Source: Eustoma russellianum (taxonomy: Eukaryota; Streptophyta; Magnoliopsida; Gentianales; Gentianaceae). From it: a stretch of 64,000 bases of DNA. Numbering within the stretch: position 1 is the stretch's first letter; each line of letters starts with the position of its first letter. Position numbers and translations under genes: made by a program. The stretch covers positions 25,218,786 through 25,282,785 of the forward strand of contig AP025056.1 in NCBI GenBank assembly GCA_036186865.1, given 5' to 3'. The notes beneath the pieces were generated by a model. The model was given only the letters and a program-made list of their open reading frames with translations. It did not search any database and was not told the origin of the DNA. This document shows positions 43,691-55,033 of the stretch, in pieces.

Positions 43691-44459
43691 AAAGTTCTGC
43701 TACGCAAAGAATATGATATGTAAAGTGATGAAATGTTTTGTGAAATGACATGCATGACATGTTTATGAAAGAAGACATATGCATGGGTGTTGTGTGTGAT
43801 TTTGAAGAAGAACATGCATCATGGTACACGAAGCATAAGACTTGACATGCAAGAAACGTGGCTAGTGTATGACTTGCTTATATGATACGTTGTTTTAATA
43901 CATGTTGGTTCTCGTACCTGTGTACATATATGTGTTTTATCTGTTTCGAGGAATTCTTATTATGATGCAATTTGTTAACCCGAGCACCTTATTTTTGGGC
44001 AATGTTTTATACACTGGTGACTCGTCGTGTGTGATTCCGTAAGGTGTATAGACGGGTTACTTGCTGGCGATAATTTCGCTAAGAACAGTTACTCTATTCC
44101 TTTTCAGGTGAGCCTGAATATGAGTTGATAATTATCGAAGACGACGGCGAGTGGGCTCAATGGGATGATGGACATGGGAATAGATAGATGCTGGACTACT
44201 TCCTTTAAGTTTGGAAACTCATTGTTATTATGTTGTTCTAAAACTTATGTTGGCTAGATGAACAAACACCTTTTATTTGCGCTGTAGTTTCTGGTTGTAT
44301 TATTTACGATGAAGGTTTAAATTTTATGACATTTCCGCTGGTTTTTATCTTACATTATGAAGGATGTACGCTTGATCTACTTGACGCTTCGTAGTTCTCA
44401 TAGTAGGCTACGGCGAGTGCACTGGTTCCGATGACGGTATCGGGCCGGGGCGCTACAGG

Positions 44460-44470
44460 TGGTATCAGAG
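44460..44470 (+). promoter_or_regulatory. Primer-binding site, initiator tRNA-Met
   Basis: TGGTATCAGAG two bases after LTR1. The same primer class is used by the copia elements here. Confidence 0.9.
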
Positions 44471-44739
44471 ACTAGGCTTCAGATCTATCTCGGAAACTTA
44501 GGTTCATGATCTTTTAGACATCTAAGTTATGATTCTCCTTTAAGTTGACCCTTAGATATAAGTATTGATTATTCCTAGTGGTTAAGTATGATATAGGTTG
44601 GGTGTGTACGAGCGCGTTTATCATTTAATGTCGTATTAATAGGTGGCTTACATACCTCACCCCTTCGTACGCGTTCAAGCTTTCAGTAACCCCTTGTATT
44701 TACTGAATGCTAATGCAATGTTGACCTTTTCAGAGAAAT

Positions 44740-45813
44740 ATGCCTCCAAGAAGAGATAACACAGGCAACCCTGGCAATGGACAGGAGAACCAGCTACCAC
44801 AAGTTGTTTTACCCCAGGTGCTCACTGATGCACTAACGGTGATTGCACAAGGGTACGTGCAACAACATCAGCCTCCGCCTCCACCGCCGCCACAGCATAA
44901 CATCAGATTCTTTATGGAGAAATGAGGAAGATGAGGGTGCCGGAGTTCGGTGGATGTACTGATCCTGAGGAGGCTCAGCACTGGTTGGCTGAGGTGGAGA
45001 AATGTTTTAGGCTAGTGCAAGTACCGAATGAGATAAAGGTTGAGGTGGCCACGCCCCTTCTAAGTGGCAAGGCTGGCAAATGGTGGGAAGGAATGGTGTT
45101 GAGAATAACCCCACCAATCTCTTGGACACAGTTTTGTGATGTTTTCCTGAAGTACTACGTACCGGAGACTGCGATATTGGACAAGATAAGAGCATTTGAC
45201 AGATTGGAGCAAGGAAGGATGACGGTGTTGGAGTATGTAGATCGTTTTCATGCCTTGGGTAAGTTTGCCCCTGCGATCATGTCTGATAATCGTCTTAAGA
45301 TGACAAAGTTCGAGAGGGGTTTGGACTCGAGGATACAGTCGGCGATAGTGAATGCAGGAATGAAAACTTACGAGGACATGTTGGATGCATGTTTTCGGGT
45401 TGAGAGCGATTTCCGCAGAGTAGCGGCAAGATCAGCTAGTGCTGGAGGGTTGGATAGGGGCAAGAGGCCAAGAGATGATGTGCGAGCTGGTGGAAGACCC
45501 GGACGTTGGGTCAAGATTCCGAAGAGAGGGCCGGTTGGAAATTTTCAGAGACCCCCACCCCAGAATCCGGTAATTCAACAGGCTGTAGGAGTTTGTCCAC
45601 ATTGCAACAGGAACCACGTTGGAGAGTGTAGGAAAGTGGCTGGAGCATGCTTTCAATGCGGTCAAGTGGGCCATATGATTAGAGACTGTCCGGAGATGAA
45701 GAAGAATAATCCTAGAGAGGCGGCTCAGCAGCCGAGAGTGAAGCCTCGAGCAAATGCTCGAGTACATCTCATGACGGACACGGATGTGCAGGAGACTACC
45801 AATGTAGTAGCAG
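44740..45813 (+). pseudogene. Tekay-like Gag with zinc knuckle, one shift
   Basis: ATG at 44740 opens a frame with a Gln/Pro-rich N-terminus (polyproline near residue 50). A one-base shift near 44910 moves to the frame that encodes the gypsy Gag core (MRVPEFGGCTDPEEAQHWLA, GKAGKWWEGM, FCDVFLKYYVP, MTVLEYVDRFHALGKFAP). Then come a basic region and two Cys/His motifs, CPHCNRNHVGEC and CFQCGQVGHMIRDC. The second is a full CCHC knuckle. The frame would reach a TAA at 45822-45824 but is better read as splicing out at 45814. Confidence 0.88.
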
Positions 45814-45896
45814 GTATCATTTAAACTAAGTTTGAATTCATATTGAATTAAGTGTTTTCGTGCTTAACTTCTGTGTAAAACTTTATATGGCCTTAG
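45814..45896 (+). other. Putative intron 1 (gag to protease)
   Basis: 83 bp starting GTATCATTTAAACTAAG and ending TATATGGCCTTAG. AT-rich, contains in-frame stops, and interrupts a Gly codon in phase 1 (G before, GT after). Removing it joins the gag frame to the protease frame exactly, where gypsy elements of this type are normally continuous. Confidence 0.7.
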
Positions 45897-47069
45897 GTGC
45901 GGTTTTAGTAAATAAGATGCCTGCCAATGTACTTTTCAATAGCGGCGCAAGCCACTCCTTTGTAGCAAAGAGATTCACTAAGCACCTTGGCAGTTTGCCT
46001 GAATGGTTAGAAACTCCGTATCGCATTCAAGCGGCCGGAGATCAGATTATGGTTTCATACCAGCTGTATCGAGATTGTGAATTGGAGTTTGAAGGACAAA
46101 CATTCTCCGCCACACTGATTCCTATTCAGATGTATGACTTTGATGTCATATTAGGAATGGACTGGTTGGCCAAGAATCACGTCAATATTGATTGTCGGTT
46201 GAAGCAAGTGACAATCAAGAATGCTAAGATGGAGGAGGTAATATTTCAAGGAGATGCGGAACGGAAGAAAGTCCCCAAGAAGGTATATGTGTCCGTCGCG
46301 CAAGCACGCAAAGCATTAAGGACAGGTGCTGAGGGATTCCTAGTGTATGTCATGGATGTTACTCAGGAGGATTTGTTTGATCAACTCAAGGGCGCCAAGA
46401 TTTTCTCTAAAATTGATCTCCGATCAGGGTATCATCAGTTGCGAGTGAAGGCCGAGGACATCGCGAAGACAGCCTTCCGCACAAGGTATGGCCACTATGA
46501 GTTTTTGGTGATGCCGTTTGGATTAACAAATGCCCCTGTAGCTTTTATGGATCTTATGAATACCGTCTTTCGAGAACAATTGGACAAGTTCGTTGTGGTA
46601 TTCATAGATGATATTCTGGTGTATTCCCCTGATGAACAAATTCACGCTGAGCATTTGAGAACCGTTCTAGGTATTCTGAGGCAAAAACAACTATATGCTA
46701 AGTTTAGCAAGTGTGAGTTTTGGTTAAGAAGTGTGGCTTTCCTAGGTCACGTGATATCAGAAGAGGGGATTGCTATGGACCCGAAGAAGGTGGAAGATAT
46801 AACTGAGTGGCCTAGACCTACCAATGTCACCGAAGTGCGAAGTTTCTTGGGTCTAGCGGGTTATTACAGAAAATTTATTGAGGGATTCTCAAGGATTTCC
46901 GTACCTCTCAGTCGCCTTACCCAAAAGAAGTCCAAGTTTGAATGGACGGCGGAATGCGAGTAAAGTTTCACGGAGCTTAAGAAGAGATTAACGACAGCTC
47001 CAGTATTGGCTCAACCCTCCGAAACTGATGGGTTTGTGATTTATAGTGATGCGTCAAAGAACGGGTTAG
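45897..47069 (+). pseudogene. Tekay-like protease and RT, with internal deletion and one stop
   Basis: Protease: the site is FNSGASHSF where DSGA is usual, so the catalytic Asp is Asn; [15 protein letters not shown] follows. After VYVMDV the frame passes directly to [20 protein letters not shown], the middle of RT. The normal link and RT N-terminus (roughly 110-130 residues) are absent without breaking the frame. Remaining RT motifs are intact: [20 protein letters not shown], the catalytic [20 protein letters not shown] and [17 protein letters not shown] at 46961-46963 follows AECE, where Gln is usual. The frame then continues to IYSDASKNGLG at 47069, the RNase H start. Confidence 0.9.
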
Positions 47070-47139
47070 GTACGTAAATTATAGCATAAGGTTATGATCT
47101 TGTATGTCCATTAAGTTTAGACTAATATCTTGTTTGTAG
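47070..47139 (+). other. Putative intron 2 (within RNase H)
   Basis: 70 bp starting GTACGTAAATTATAG and ending TTGTTTGTAG, with consensus donor and acceptor. It interrupts the Gly codon of the NGLG-C step in phase 1, and its removal restores the conserved RNase H sequence in frame. Confidence 0.78.
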
Positions 47140-48887
47140 GTTGTGTCTTAATGCAAAACGAACGAGTCATCGCATATGCCTCAAGACAGTTAAAGCCTTA
47201 TGAACAAAACTATCCCGCGCATGATCTTGAACTTGCCGCGGTTGTGTTCGCCTTAAAGATCTGGCGGCATTATTTGTATGGAGAAAAGTGCGTGGTATTC
47301 ACGGATCATAAGAGTTTAAAGTATTTGTTCTCACAGAAGGAATTAAATATGAGGCAGCGGAGATGGTTGGAATTACTAAAAGACTATGACCTGACTATTC
47401 ATTATCACCCGGGAAAGGCTAACAAGGTAGCCGACGCCTTAAGCAGGAAATCCAGCCATGCGAGGCAATCACCACTAGAGAGAGAGAGATTGAGGAATTT
47501 GGTTTGGATTTGGTGGAATCCACGGTGAACGTCCTGACAGCATTGATTATCACACCGAGTTTGATTGATCGGATAAAGGAGGCTCAGAAGAAAGATAAGG
47601 CTCTAAGTGAGATAATGGAAAGGGTGAAACATAGTCAAGTTGAAGGATTTCGGACCAAAGAGGATGGGAGCTTATGGTTTAGGGAAAGATTATGCGTACC
47701 GGATGTTGACGAACTTAGGAAGGAAGTTTTGCAAGAAGCTCATAATTCGAGGTTATCAATACACCCCGGCAGCACCAAGATGTATAGAGATCTCAAGCAA
47801 TACTATTGGTGGTCTGGGATGAAAAGACATATTACGGAATTCATAGAGAGATGTTTGGTTTGTCAACAAGTCAAGGCGGAACACCAAAGGCCTGGGGGAT
47901 TGTTGATGCCGTTGGAAATTTCGGAGTGGAAATGGGAACATGTCACGATGGATTTCGTAGCGGGATTACCAAAGACCAGAAGTGGATGTGACATGATTTG
48001 GGTCATCGTGGATCGTTTAACAAAGTCTGCACATTTCCTACCCGTTTTAAGTGAAGCACCTCTTGACAAGCTAGTGAATGTATATATGGAGAATATTGTT
48101 AGCTTGCATGGTTTCCCGGTGAGTATAGTGTCCGACCGAGATTCACGGTTCACATCTAAGTTTTGGACAGCATTTCAGAAAGCCATGGGTACAGAGTTAA
48201 GGTTGAGTACGGCGTATCATCCACAAACCGATGGACAGTCCGAGCGGACTATTCAGACCTTGGAAGACATGTTAAGGGCTTGCGTGTTGGATTTTAAAGG
48301 GAGTTGGGATGGAATGGTAAAGCTGATGGAGTTTTCTTATAACAATAGTTACCACAGCGCGATTGACATGGCTCCTTTTGAAGCTTTGTATGGAAGGAAA
48401 TGTAGATCTCCGGTTTATTGGGACGAAGTAGGCGTGAGGACCATCACCGGACCTGAGCTATTGGAGAAGACGCTAGAGAAGGTGAAAGTCATTTTGGAAA
48501 GACTCAAGACGGCTCAAGATCGCAATAAGAGTTGAACAGATTCCAAACGACGACCATTGGCATTTGATGTGGGTGAAAAAGTTTATTTGAGAGTATCACC
48601 CACGAAGGGCGTTATGAGGTTTGGAGTCAAAGGCAAGCTAAGTCCTCGCTTTATTGGTCCCTATGAAATACTGGAGAAAGTGGGAGCCTTGGCATATAGG
48701 TTAGCGTTACCTCCCATGTTGGCGCAAGTTCATAATGTCTTTCACGTGTCACAACTAAGGAAGTACGTGACGGATCCAAGTCATGTACTTGAAGCTCAAC
48801 CTTTGGAACTTAAAGACGATGTTACATATGAAGAGATACCCGTGAAAATTGTAGACCGGAAGGATCAAGTGTTGAGGAAGTGAGTAA
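47140..48887 (+). pseudogene. Tekay-like RNase H, integrase and chromodomain, broken
   Basis: RNase H: 47140 to about 47470 ([44 protein letters not shown]). A dinucleotide (AG)n run at 47477-47490 carries a shift to the integrase frame. Integrase: zinc-binding region (HPGSTKMYRDLKQYYWWSGM, CLVCQQVKAEHQRP), core with catalytic Asp, Asp and Glu contexts (TMDFVAGLPKT, SIVSDRDSRFTSKFW, HPQTDGQSERTIQTLEDMLR). A TGA at 48533-48535 follows, then the same frame continues (LAFDVGEKVYLRVSPTKGVM, QVHNVFHVSQLRKYV). A second TGA at 48882-48884 follows, then a chromodomain-like end (VKVQWSNHTEREATWELEEQM) to about 48988. Confidence 0.92.
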
Positions 48888-49020
48888 TCCCTTATGTGAA
48901 AGTTCAATGGAGCAATCACACGGAACGTGAGGCCACTTGGGAACTCGAAGAACAAATGTGGGAGAAGTATCCTCAACTCTTTGATTAAGGTACGTAAGTT
49001 TCGAGGACGAAACTTTTTGT

Positions 49021-49033
49021 AAGGGGGGTGGAA
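49021..49033 (+). promoter_or_regulatory. Polypurine tract before LTR2
   Basis: AAGGGGGGTGGAA immediately precedes TGTCATACCCC. Confidence 0.9.
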
Positions 49034-51701
49034 TGTCATACCCCGTAACTTTTAAGCATGACATTCAATACGTTAGGTCAACCTTAAACACAATTTAATT
49101 GATGATATAGGATGTGCAACGTAGTAAAGATAAGAAGTGGGGTTAAAAGTAGAATTAAAGATAATTAAAGAAAATTACCTAAAAGGTCCCTACTAAGAGA
49201 TAGGGAGTTACACCACTTTTAGTATAACTCCCCATCTCAACTTAGGGGACGGTTATTGCACAAAAGAGGAGAGGAAAAAACGCCTAGGAGGAAGAAAAGG
49301 AAGAAGAGAGAGAGAAGAAGAAGAAAGGAAGAAGAAGAAGGCTAACCTAGGTCCAATTCGTCTTGAAATTCTAGCACACACTCGTAAGCTTATCTCGATT
49401 CCAAGGCAAGTAATCTTTCTATACGATTTACGCAAATTTTGATACTTAAGGCCCTATGTTCTTACAAAGAGAAAACATGAATCACACATTAGTAATCTTG
49501 TCTTGCCTATGTTAAATGCTTTACTATATGAAGTTTTGTTGCTAGTTGCGTAAAGTCCTGTTCTTTGGGCCATATCTCTGAAATTAGTTATGTGGTGTTT
49601 GTTGTTTGCCAAGCATGCCCATGAAGGTGTATATATTGATGTACTTATTGTTGTGCTCTACTCTTATGTTGATTGTCTACCTTAGACGTTGAGAGTAAGT
49701 GCAAGGAATTGAGGGATGAGTGATGGCATTGTGAGAGACTTGTTGTGTTGGGAAAGTTGATGAAATCTTTTGAAGGTTGTGAATGATTGCAGGTTAGAGT
49801 GGATATTGTTAGACATAATTAAGCATCAATTCATGTTTGGATGTGTGTTAAGTAGGATGAATCTAGATGTTAAGATGGATCTTTAAGTGTTGAAAATGAA
49901 AAGGTTGAAGAAGGAGGGTGTTGGGGAGGAAGTTACTGCAGAAAAACTGCAGTTTGGCATCGTCAGAACACTTCGAACGCCTACATTCAGCGCTCTATGT
50001 CACATTAGGCGCCTAATGTAGCGTTCAATGTGTCCTGAAGCTTTCCCGTACAGAGAAACTGTAGTTTAGAACGGTCAGAACACTTCGAACGCCTACATTA
50101 GGCGCTCTATGTCATATTAGGCGCCTAATGTAGCGTTCAATGTGTCCTGAACCATCCCCGAACACTTCGAACACCTACATAAGGCGTTCTATGTCACATT
50201 AGGCGCTTCATGTAGGCGTTCAATGTCTACGGGACATCCTCGAACACTTCGAACGCCTAGTATAGGCGCTCTAAGTCACTATAGGCCTTAATGTAGCGTT
50301 CCAACCATACTGGAAGTCTTTTTGACCCCTTTAGGTGCCCTAGGTACGTGTTGTAACCTTATACACTTCTTTTGAACATGAAGCGCAAAGGTAATTGAGC
50401 TGTAAATGAGGTGTAGATGGTAAGTTTGATCAAGTTAGAATAAGATTGAATCTTGAGTGAATTCGTAAGAAGAATGGGCTTGGAAAGATACAACCATGGA
50501 GTGTTTGAGGTGCAAAACTGTATACTTGATAAGCACGATATATGAATGCGTGTGTTACTTGTTTAATACGAAGTTGCATGTGCATCCTGCATCATGACAT
50601 GGGCACTTGCATTTGATTTGAGATTTGCTTTGCAAAAGAACATGTGATTACAAGGAAGGTTTAAAGTTTTCGAAAGACAAAACGGCTGCTGGTTGATCGC
50701 AGGGTCTAAAAGTTACGTCTGCGAAAGCAGGGTATAAAAGCGTGATCTGTGAATCAACAGCAGGGTATAAAGTATTTTATGGGGCCGTGGACCTATCAGC
50801 ACGGATATATGATATATGTAATAGGGCCGTGGACCTATCAGCACGGGGTATAAAGTTATATGTTATGGGGCCGTGGACCTTTCAGCACGGGGTATAAAGT
50901 TCTGTTTGCTGTGGACTGATCACCCACAGGGTATAAAGTTCTGCTACGCGAAGAATATGATATGTAAAGTGATGAAATGTTTTATGAAATGACATGCATG
51001 ACATGTTTATGAAAGAAGACATATGCATGGGTGTTGTGTGTGATTTTGAAGAAGAACATGCATCATGGTACACGAAGCATAAGACTTGACATGCAAGAAA
51101 CGTGGCTAGTGTATGACTTGCTTATGTGATACGTTGTTTTAATACATGTTGGTTCTCGTACCTGTGTACATATATGTGTTTTATCTGTTTCGAGGAATTC
51201 TTATTATGATGCTATTTGTTAACCCGAGCACCTTATTTTTGGGCAATGTTTTATACACTGGTGACTCGTCGTGTGTGATTCCGTAAGGTGTATAGACGGG
51301 TTACTTGCTGGCGATAATTTCGCTAAGAACAGTTACTCTATTCCTTTTTAGGTGAGCCTGAATATGAGTTGATATTTATCGAAGACGACGGCGAGTGGGC
51401 TCAATGGGATGATGGACATGGGAATAGATAGATGCTGGACTACTTCCTTTAAGTTTGGAAACTCATTGTTATTATGTTGTTCTAAAACTTATGTTGGCTA
51501 GATGAACAAACACCTTTTATTTGCGCTGTAGTTTCTGGTTGTATAATTGACGATGAAGGTTTAAATTTTATGACGTTTCCGCTGGTTTTTATCTTACATT
51601 ATAAAGGATGTACGCTTGATCTACTTGACGCTTCGTAGTTCTCATAGTAGGCTACGGCGAGTGCACTGGTTCCGATGACGGTATCGGGCCGGGGCGCTAC
51701 A
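49034..51701 (+). repeat. 3' LTR of Tekay-like element
   Basis: 2,668 bp, same termini as LTR1. Length differs because one GGGGCCGTGG repeat is missing and about 20 bp is retained in the second palindromic unit. The palindromic cluster is at 49964-50310. Confidence 0.93.
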
Positions 51702-52207
51702 CGGATGAAGCTGCTGGACTGAAAGGCAAACATGGAGTTCCAGAATGTCATTCTGGAAGAAAAAGAAAAAAACATGTGGTAGATAAATTCAGCAATCAAG
51801 GATTAGGATGATTAGCTGGCAGTGTAAGGTGAAGAAAGTACAGAATAATGAAGAGAAGGGGGTGAAGATGCAGACACAGCAAGGAGTACACGCACCTGAA
51901 GGGAGAAGAGCTAGAACAGGGCGCGAAATGTTTGAATAGAGGAAAAATGACTACTATGTCCTTCTGCGTTATGTTAGAGAAAGGAATTAGTCGAGGGCAT
52001 TTTAGTAATTTTTCATTCTTCTTCGTTAAATTACTGCTTTGAAGCAGTTGTAACTAACTTTCAGTTTTCTTCTTCCTCAGCTCAATTTTGCGAATTTTTC
52101 CTCTCCAGAATCTTGCTTTATTGCTTTACTGATCTTAATTCTTGTTCTAGTATTGTGTATATTTTGATTGTTCTTTAATCAAGACGAGATACATTGAAAT
52201 TTTCACA
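51702..52207 (+). repeat. Remainder of copia element 4 5' LTR
   Basis: Continues from 41770 and matches 55053-55554; ends GAAATTTTCACA. The following TGGTATCATAACG (52208-52220) is a variant PBS lacking the usual CAGAGC. Confidence 0.9.
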
Positions 52208-52229
52208 TGGTATCATAACGATTTTGTAG

Positions 52230-53295
52230 ATGAATTTTGATACCTTTATGGCTTCCAGCAATTTTGGTGCGAATGATTCCCCTTCTGGGCCCCATACAAC
52301 TCAAATGGCAAACGATCCAACTAAAGATCCATATTACATTCATCCTAGTGACAGTCCATCAATGGTGTTAGTCCAACCATTACTAGGTGGTAACAACTAC
52401 CATGGGTGGAGTAGATCTGTTAGACGAGCGTTGGAGTCGATACATACAAAGCCTGCAGAGACTGCACGAAGATTCAATGCTTGAACCAAGGCTAATAATA
52501 TGGTAGCATCATAGCTTTCAGATTTACAAGAAGAATTTTATGCAGTTAGACAAGAAAATAGTTCTGTGACAGAATACTACACTAGACTTAAAGGAATTTG
52601 GGAAGAGCTATCAGTGCTGAGAACCATTCCTACCTGTACTTACAATAGATGTACGTGTAACTTGGCTACACAGACTAACAAATTTGTGAAAAACTTTTGT
52701 GTCATTAAATTTCTCAAAGGATTTAATGAGGAGTTTTAAGCGGTGAAATCTCAAATACTATTGTCTACACCACTTTCTGATCTTAAAACAGCTTTTCCAA
52801 TGGCAGTCAAGTTGGAGAGGAAGTTGAGGTACTCTGGTGGTCATAGTCAGTTTGTTAACAACCCTTCATCTGTGTTAAATATAAGCTCTAATAACCAGTC
52901 CAGTTTTAGTTCATTTCCCCCCTAGACCACATCAGAGTCGAGATGGTTTGTTGCAAAGGCCAGTTGGCAAGGGCTTTAGTAGAGGCAATTTCAGGTCTAA
53001 CCAAAATAAGCCTAGGACACCTTATTGCACCTACTGTAATAATTCAGGATATACCGTAGACAGATGTTACAAAAAACACGGTTATTCCCCTGGCTTCAAT
53101 CCAAAGGGACAAGTGGATTTAGTTTATGGAGATCAGTTCTCTCAGCAAGAAGGAGATACAGTAAGTCATGAAGGATATGAAATGTTTGAAAATCATCAAG
53201 GGGCTGTGCAGAGTGGGGTGACAGCAGCTCCATCCTTGACTGCAGACAAATATAGTCAGTTAATCAACTTACTCCAAGACCATCAGGTGAAATGA
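52230..53295 (+). pseudogene. Copia element 4 Gag, broken
   Basis: ATG at 52230 or 52248. The first 84 residues hold the plant copia Gag opening (DPYYIHPSDSPSMVLVQPLL, NNYHGWSRSVRRAL) and then a stop at 52482-52484. The Gag body resumes at about 52525 (EEFYAVRQENSSVTEYYTRL, KGIWEELSVLRTI), with a TAA at 52737-52739. It continues at 52743-52925 and 52948-53295 with the zinc-knuckle-like CTYCNNSGYTVDRCYKKHGY, in which the Gly-His part of CCHC is altered. Confidence 0.85.
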
Positions 53296-54270
53296 AGGAA
53301 AATCAATGATGAGTCCTCATGCACATCGGTCACTCATCATGCCATCATGTCAGCACATCAGCTTGCTGATTCAGATAAAAATTCAGGTAATGTATTGAAG
53401 CAAAACTCAAACACATGGATTTTGGATTCTGGAGCTAGTGATCATGTATGTTCTTGTCTTGATGTATTTGAGCCTTATCATTATTACCTCATTGTTGGTT
53501 AAACTTCCAGATAAGTCACTAGCTAGAGTCACTTATGTTGGAACCACTAAATTTTCTTTTGAACTACTGCTTACAGACGTATTCCATGTCCCAGTGTTTG
53601 CCTATAACCTGTTATTCTTGTGTAGACTGACCCAATCTCCATATATAGCTGTTTCAGTTGTCAACAAGCTTTGCTATATTCAGTATCTAAGGACCACGAA
53701 GACGATTGGTTCAGCTAAGGTGAATCATGGACTTTATTATCTTCATGGAGAACCTAAAGTGGTGCAGTCTACATCTTCTCTTCCAAAGTCCTGTGTTGTA
53801 CACATGTCTTCTGCTAGAATGTAATAAGTACAGAGGGCAGATCTAGTAGTAGAAGAATCATATAATTGTTTGAATGAATGCACAGTTTGTCCCCTAGCTA
53901 AACAGAAAGGAACTCATTTCCTATTTCTTCTTCTGTTGCCTCTAATCCTTTTGTTCTTGTACACATTGACATTTAGAGGCCTTATAAATACCCCATCATG
54001 TATAAACAACATTATTTTCTTACCATTGTTGATGATCATAGTAGATTTTGCTGGGTGTATCTGATAAAATCAAAATCAGAAGCCAGATCTGTTGTTCAAA
54101 GTTTTTATGAGTATGCTCTTATTCAATTTAGTGCTCATGTTAAGATAGTCAGAACTGACAATGGACAAGAGTTTAATATGGAATCCTTTTATGCATATAA
54201 AGGGATAATTCACCAGACCAGTTGTGTTTATACCCCTCAGCAGAATGGAGTAGTTGAATGGAAGCAATCA
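53296..54270 (+). pseudogene. Copia element 4 protease and integrase (truncated)
   Basis: Protease site TWILDSGASDHVCSC near 53416-53460 keeps DSGA. GAG-pre is scattered over 53438-53930 (YNLLFLCRLTQSP, TVCPLAKQKGTHF). The integrase core is open at 53998-54270 (IVDDHSRFCWVYLIKSKSEA, VRTDNGQEFN, TPQQNGVVEWKQ). The Glu step normally reading VAERKH is changed to VVEWKQ. After this the sequence jumps to the RT tail, so the rest of integrase and nearly all RT is deleted. Confidence 0.85.
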
Positions 54271-55020
54271 ACACATCTTATCTGTTGCAAAAGCCCCATG
54301 GAAACTCATCTTAGCTTGACCCATGATGATTCACCAAGATTGTCAGGTAGCACACAATACAAGAAACTTATTGGCAAACTTATATATCTGACTATCACCG
54401 GGCCTCCTTTCATGCAGAACAATTAAGTTGATTCTTAGATTGTCCCACAGAGAAACATTTGAGGACTACTCACAGAGTCCTAAGGTACATCAAAGGCATT
54501 ATAGGGCAAGGACTGTTATTTCCAAGACAGCGAGATCTCCAACTGAAAGCATTTGTAGATGCTGATTGGGGAGGATGCAATGAAACTAGGAGGTCTACTA
54601 CAGGATACTGTGTCTTTTTAGAGGATGCCTTGATTTCTTGGAGAGCAAAGAAACAGACAACAGTGTCTAGATCTTCTGCTGAAGCAGAATATCGAGCTAC
54701 GGTCATGGTTACATATGAAGTTCAGTGGATTAAAAACTTAATTAAGGATTTAGGCCTTGATGTTCAGAGACTAGTAGAGATCTTTTGTGATTGTAAAAGC
54801 ACTATTTACATTGCTGAAAGCCGAGTTTTTCATGAGCGCACAAAACATATTGAAATTGATTCCCATGTAGTATGAGAAAAACTGCAAGAATGAGTGATTA
54901 AATTGATGCCAATAAGGACTGAGCTGCAGCTGGCGGATTTGTTCACAAAAGCCCTTGACACCAGAAGGATGAATACCCTAGTTAATACTTTAGGAGTTTA
55001 TAACATATACTCCAAGCTGA
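54271..55020 (+). pseudogene. Copia element 4 RT tail and RNase H
   Basis: 54271-54426 resembles the RT C-terminus (QYKKLIGKLIYLTITGPP). RNase H at 54459-54875 (LQLKAFVDADWGGCNETRRS, VSRSSAEAEYRA, EIFCDCKSTIYIAESRVFHE, RTKHIEID) with a TGA at 54873-54875, then ELQLADLFTKAL to about 54955. GCTTGAGGGGAGA at 55021-55033 is the PPT. Confidence 0.88.
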
Positions 55021-55033
55021 GCTTGAGGGGAGA

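Larger units (their letters stand above)
41771..44457 (+). repeat. 5' LTR of Tekay-like element
   Basis: 2,687 bp, TGTCATACCCC...GGGGCGCTACA. It holds a palindromic motif cluster (42697-43020), a run of GGGTATAAA words with GGGGCCGTGGACC repeats (43443-43690) and a purine-rich patch (42002-42076). Confidence 0.93.
41771..51701 (+). mobile_element. Tekay/Del-like Ty3/gypsy chromovirus with two introns
   Basis: A 9,931 bp plus-strand element: LTR1 41771-44457 (2,687 bp), PBS TGGTATCAGAG at 44460, gag, pro-RT-RH-INT with a C-terminal chromodomain, PPT, LTR2 49034-51701 (2,668 bp). The TSD is CAGAT (41766-41770) versus CGGAT (51702-51706); the 3' LTR of the host copia reads CGGAT, so the left copy has mutated. 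Domain order RT-RNase H-INT and a chromodomain identify a gypsy chromovirus. LTRs are about 98 percent identical outside repeat-number differences. Coding is broken by shifts and stops and by loss of the RT N-terminus. Confidence 0.93.
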
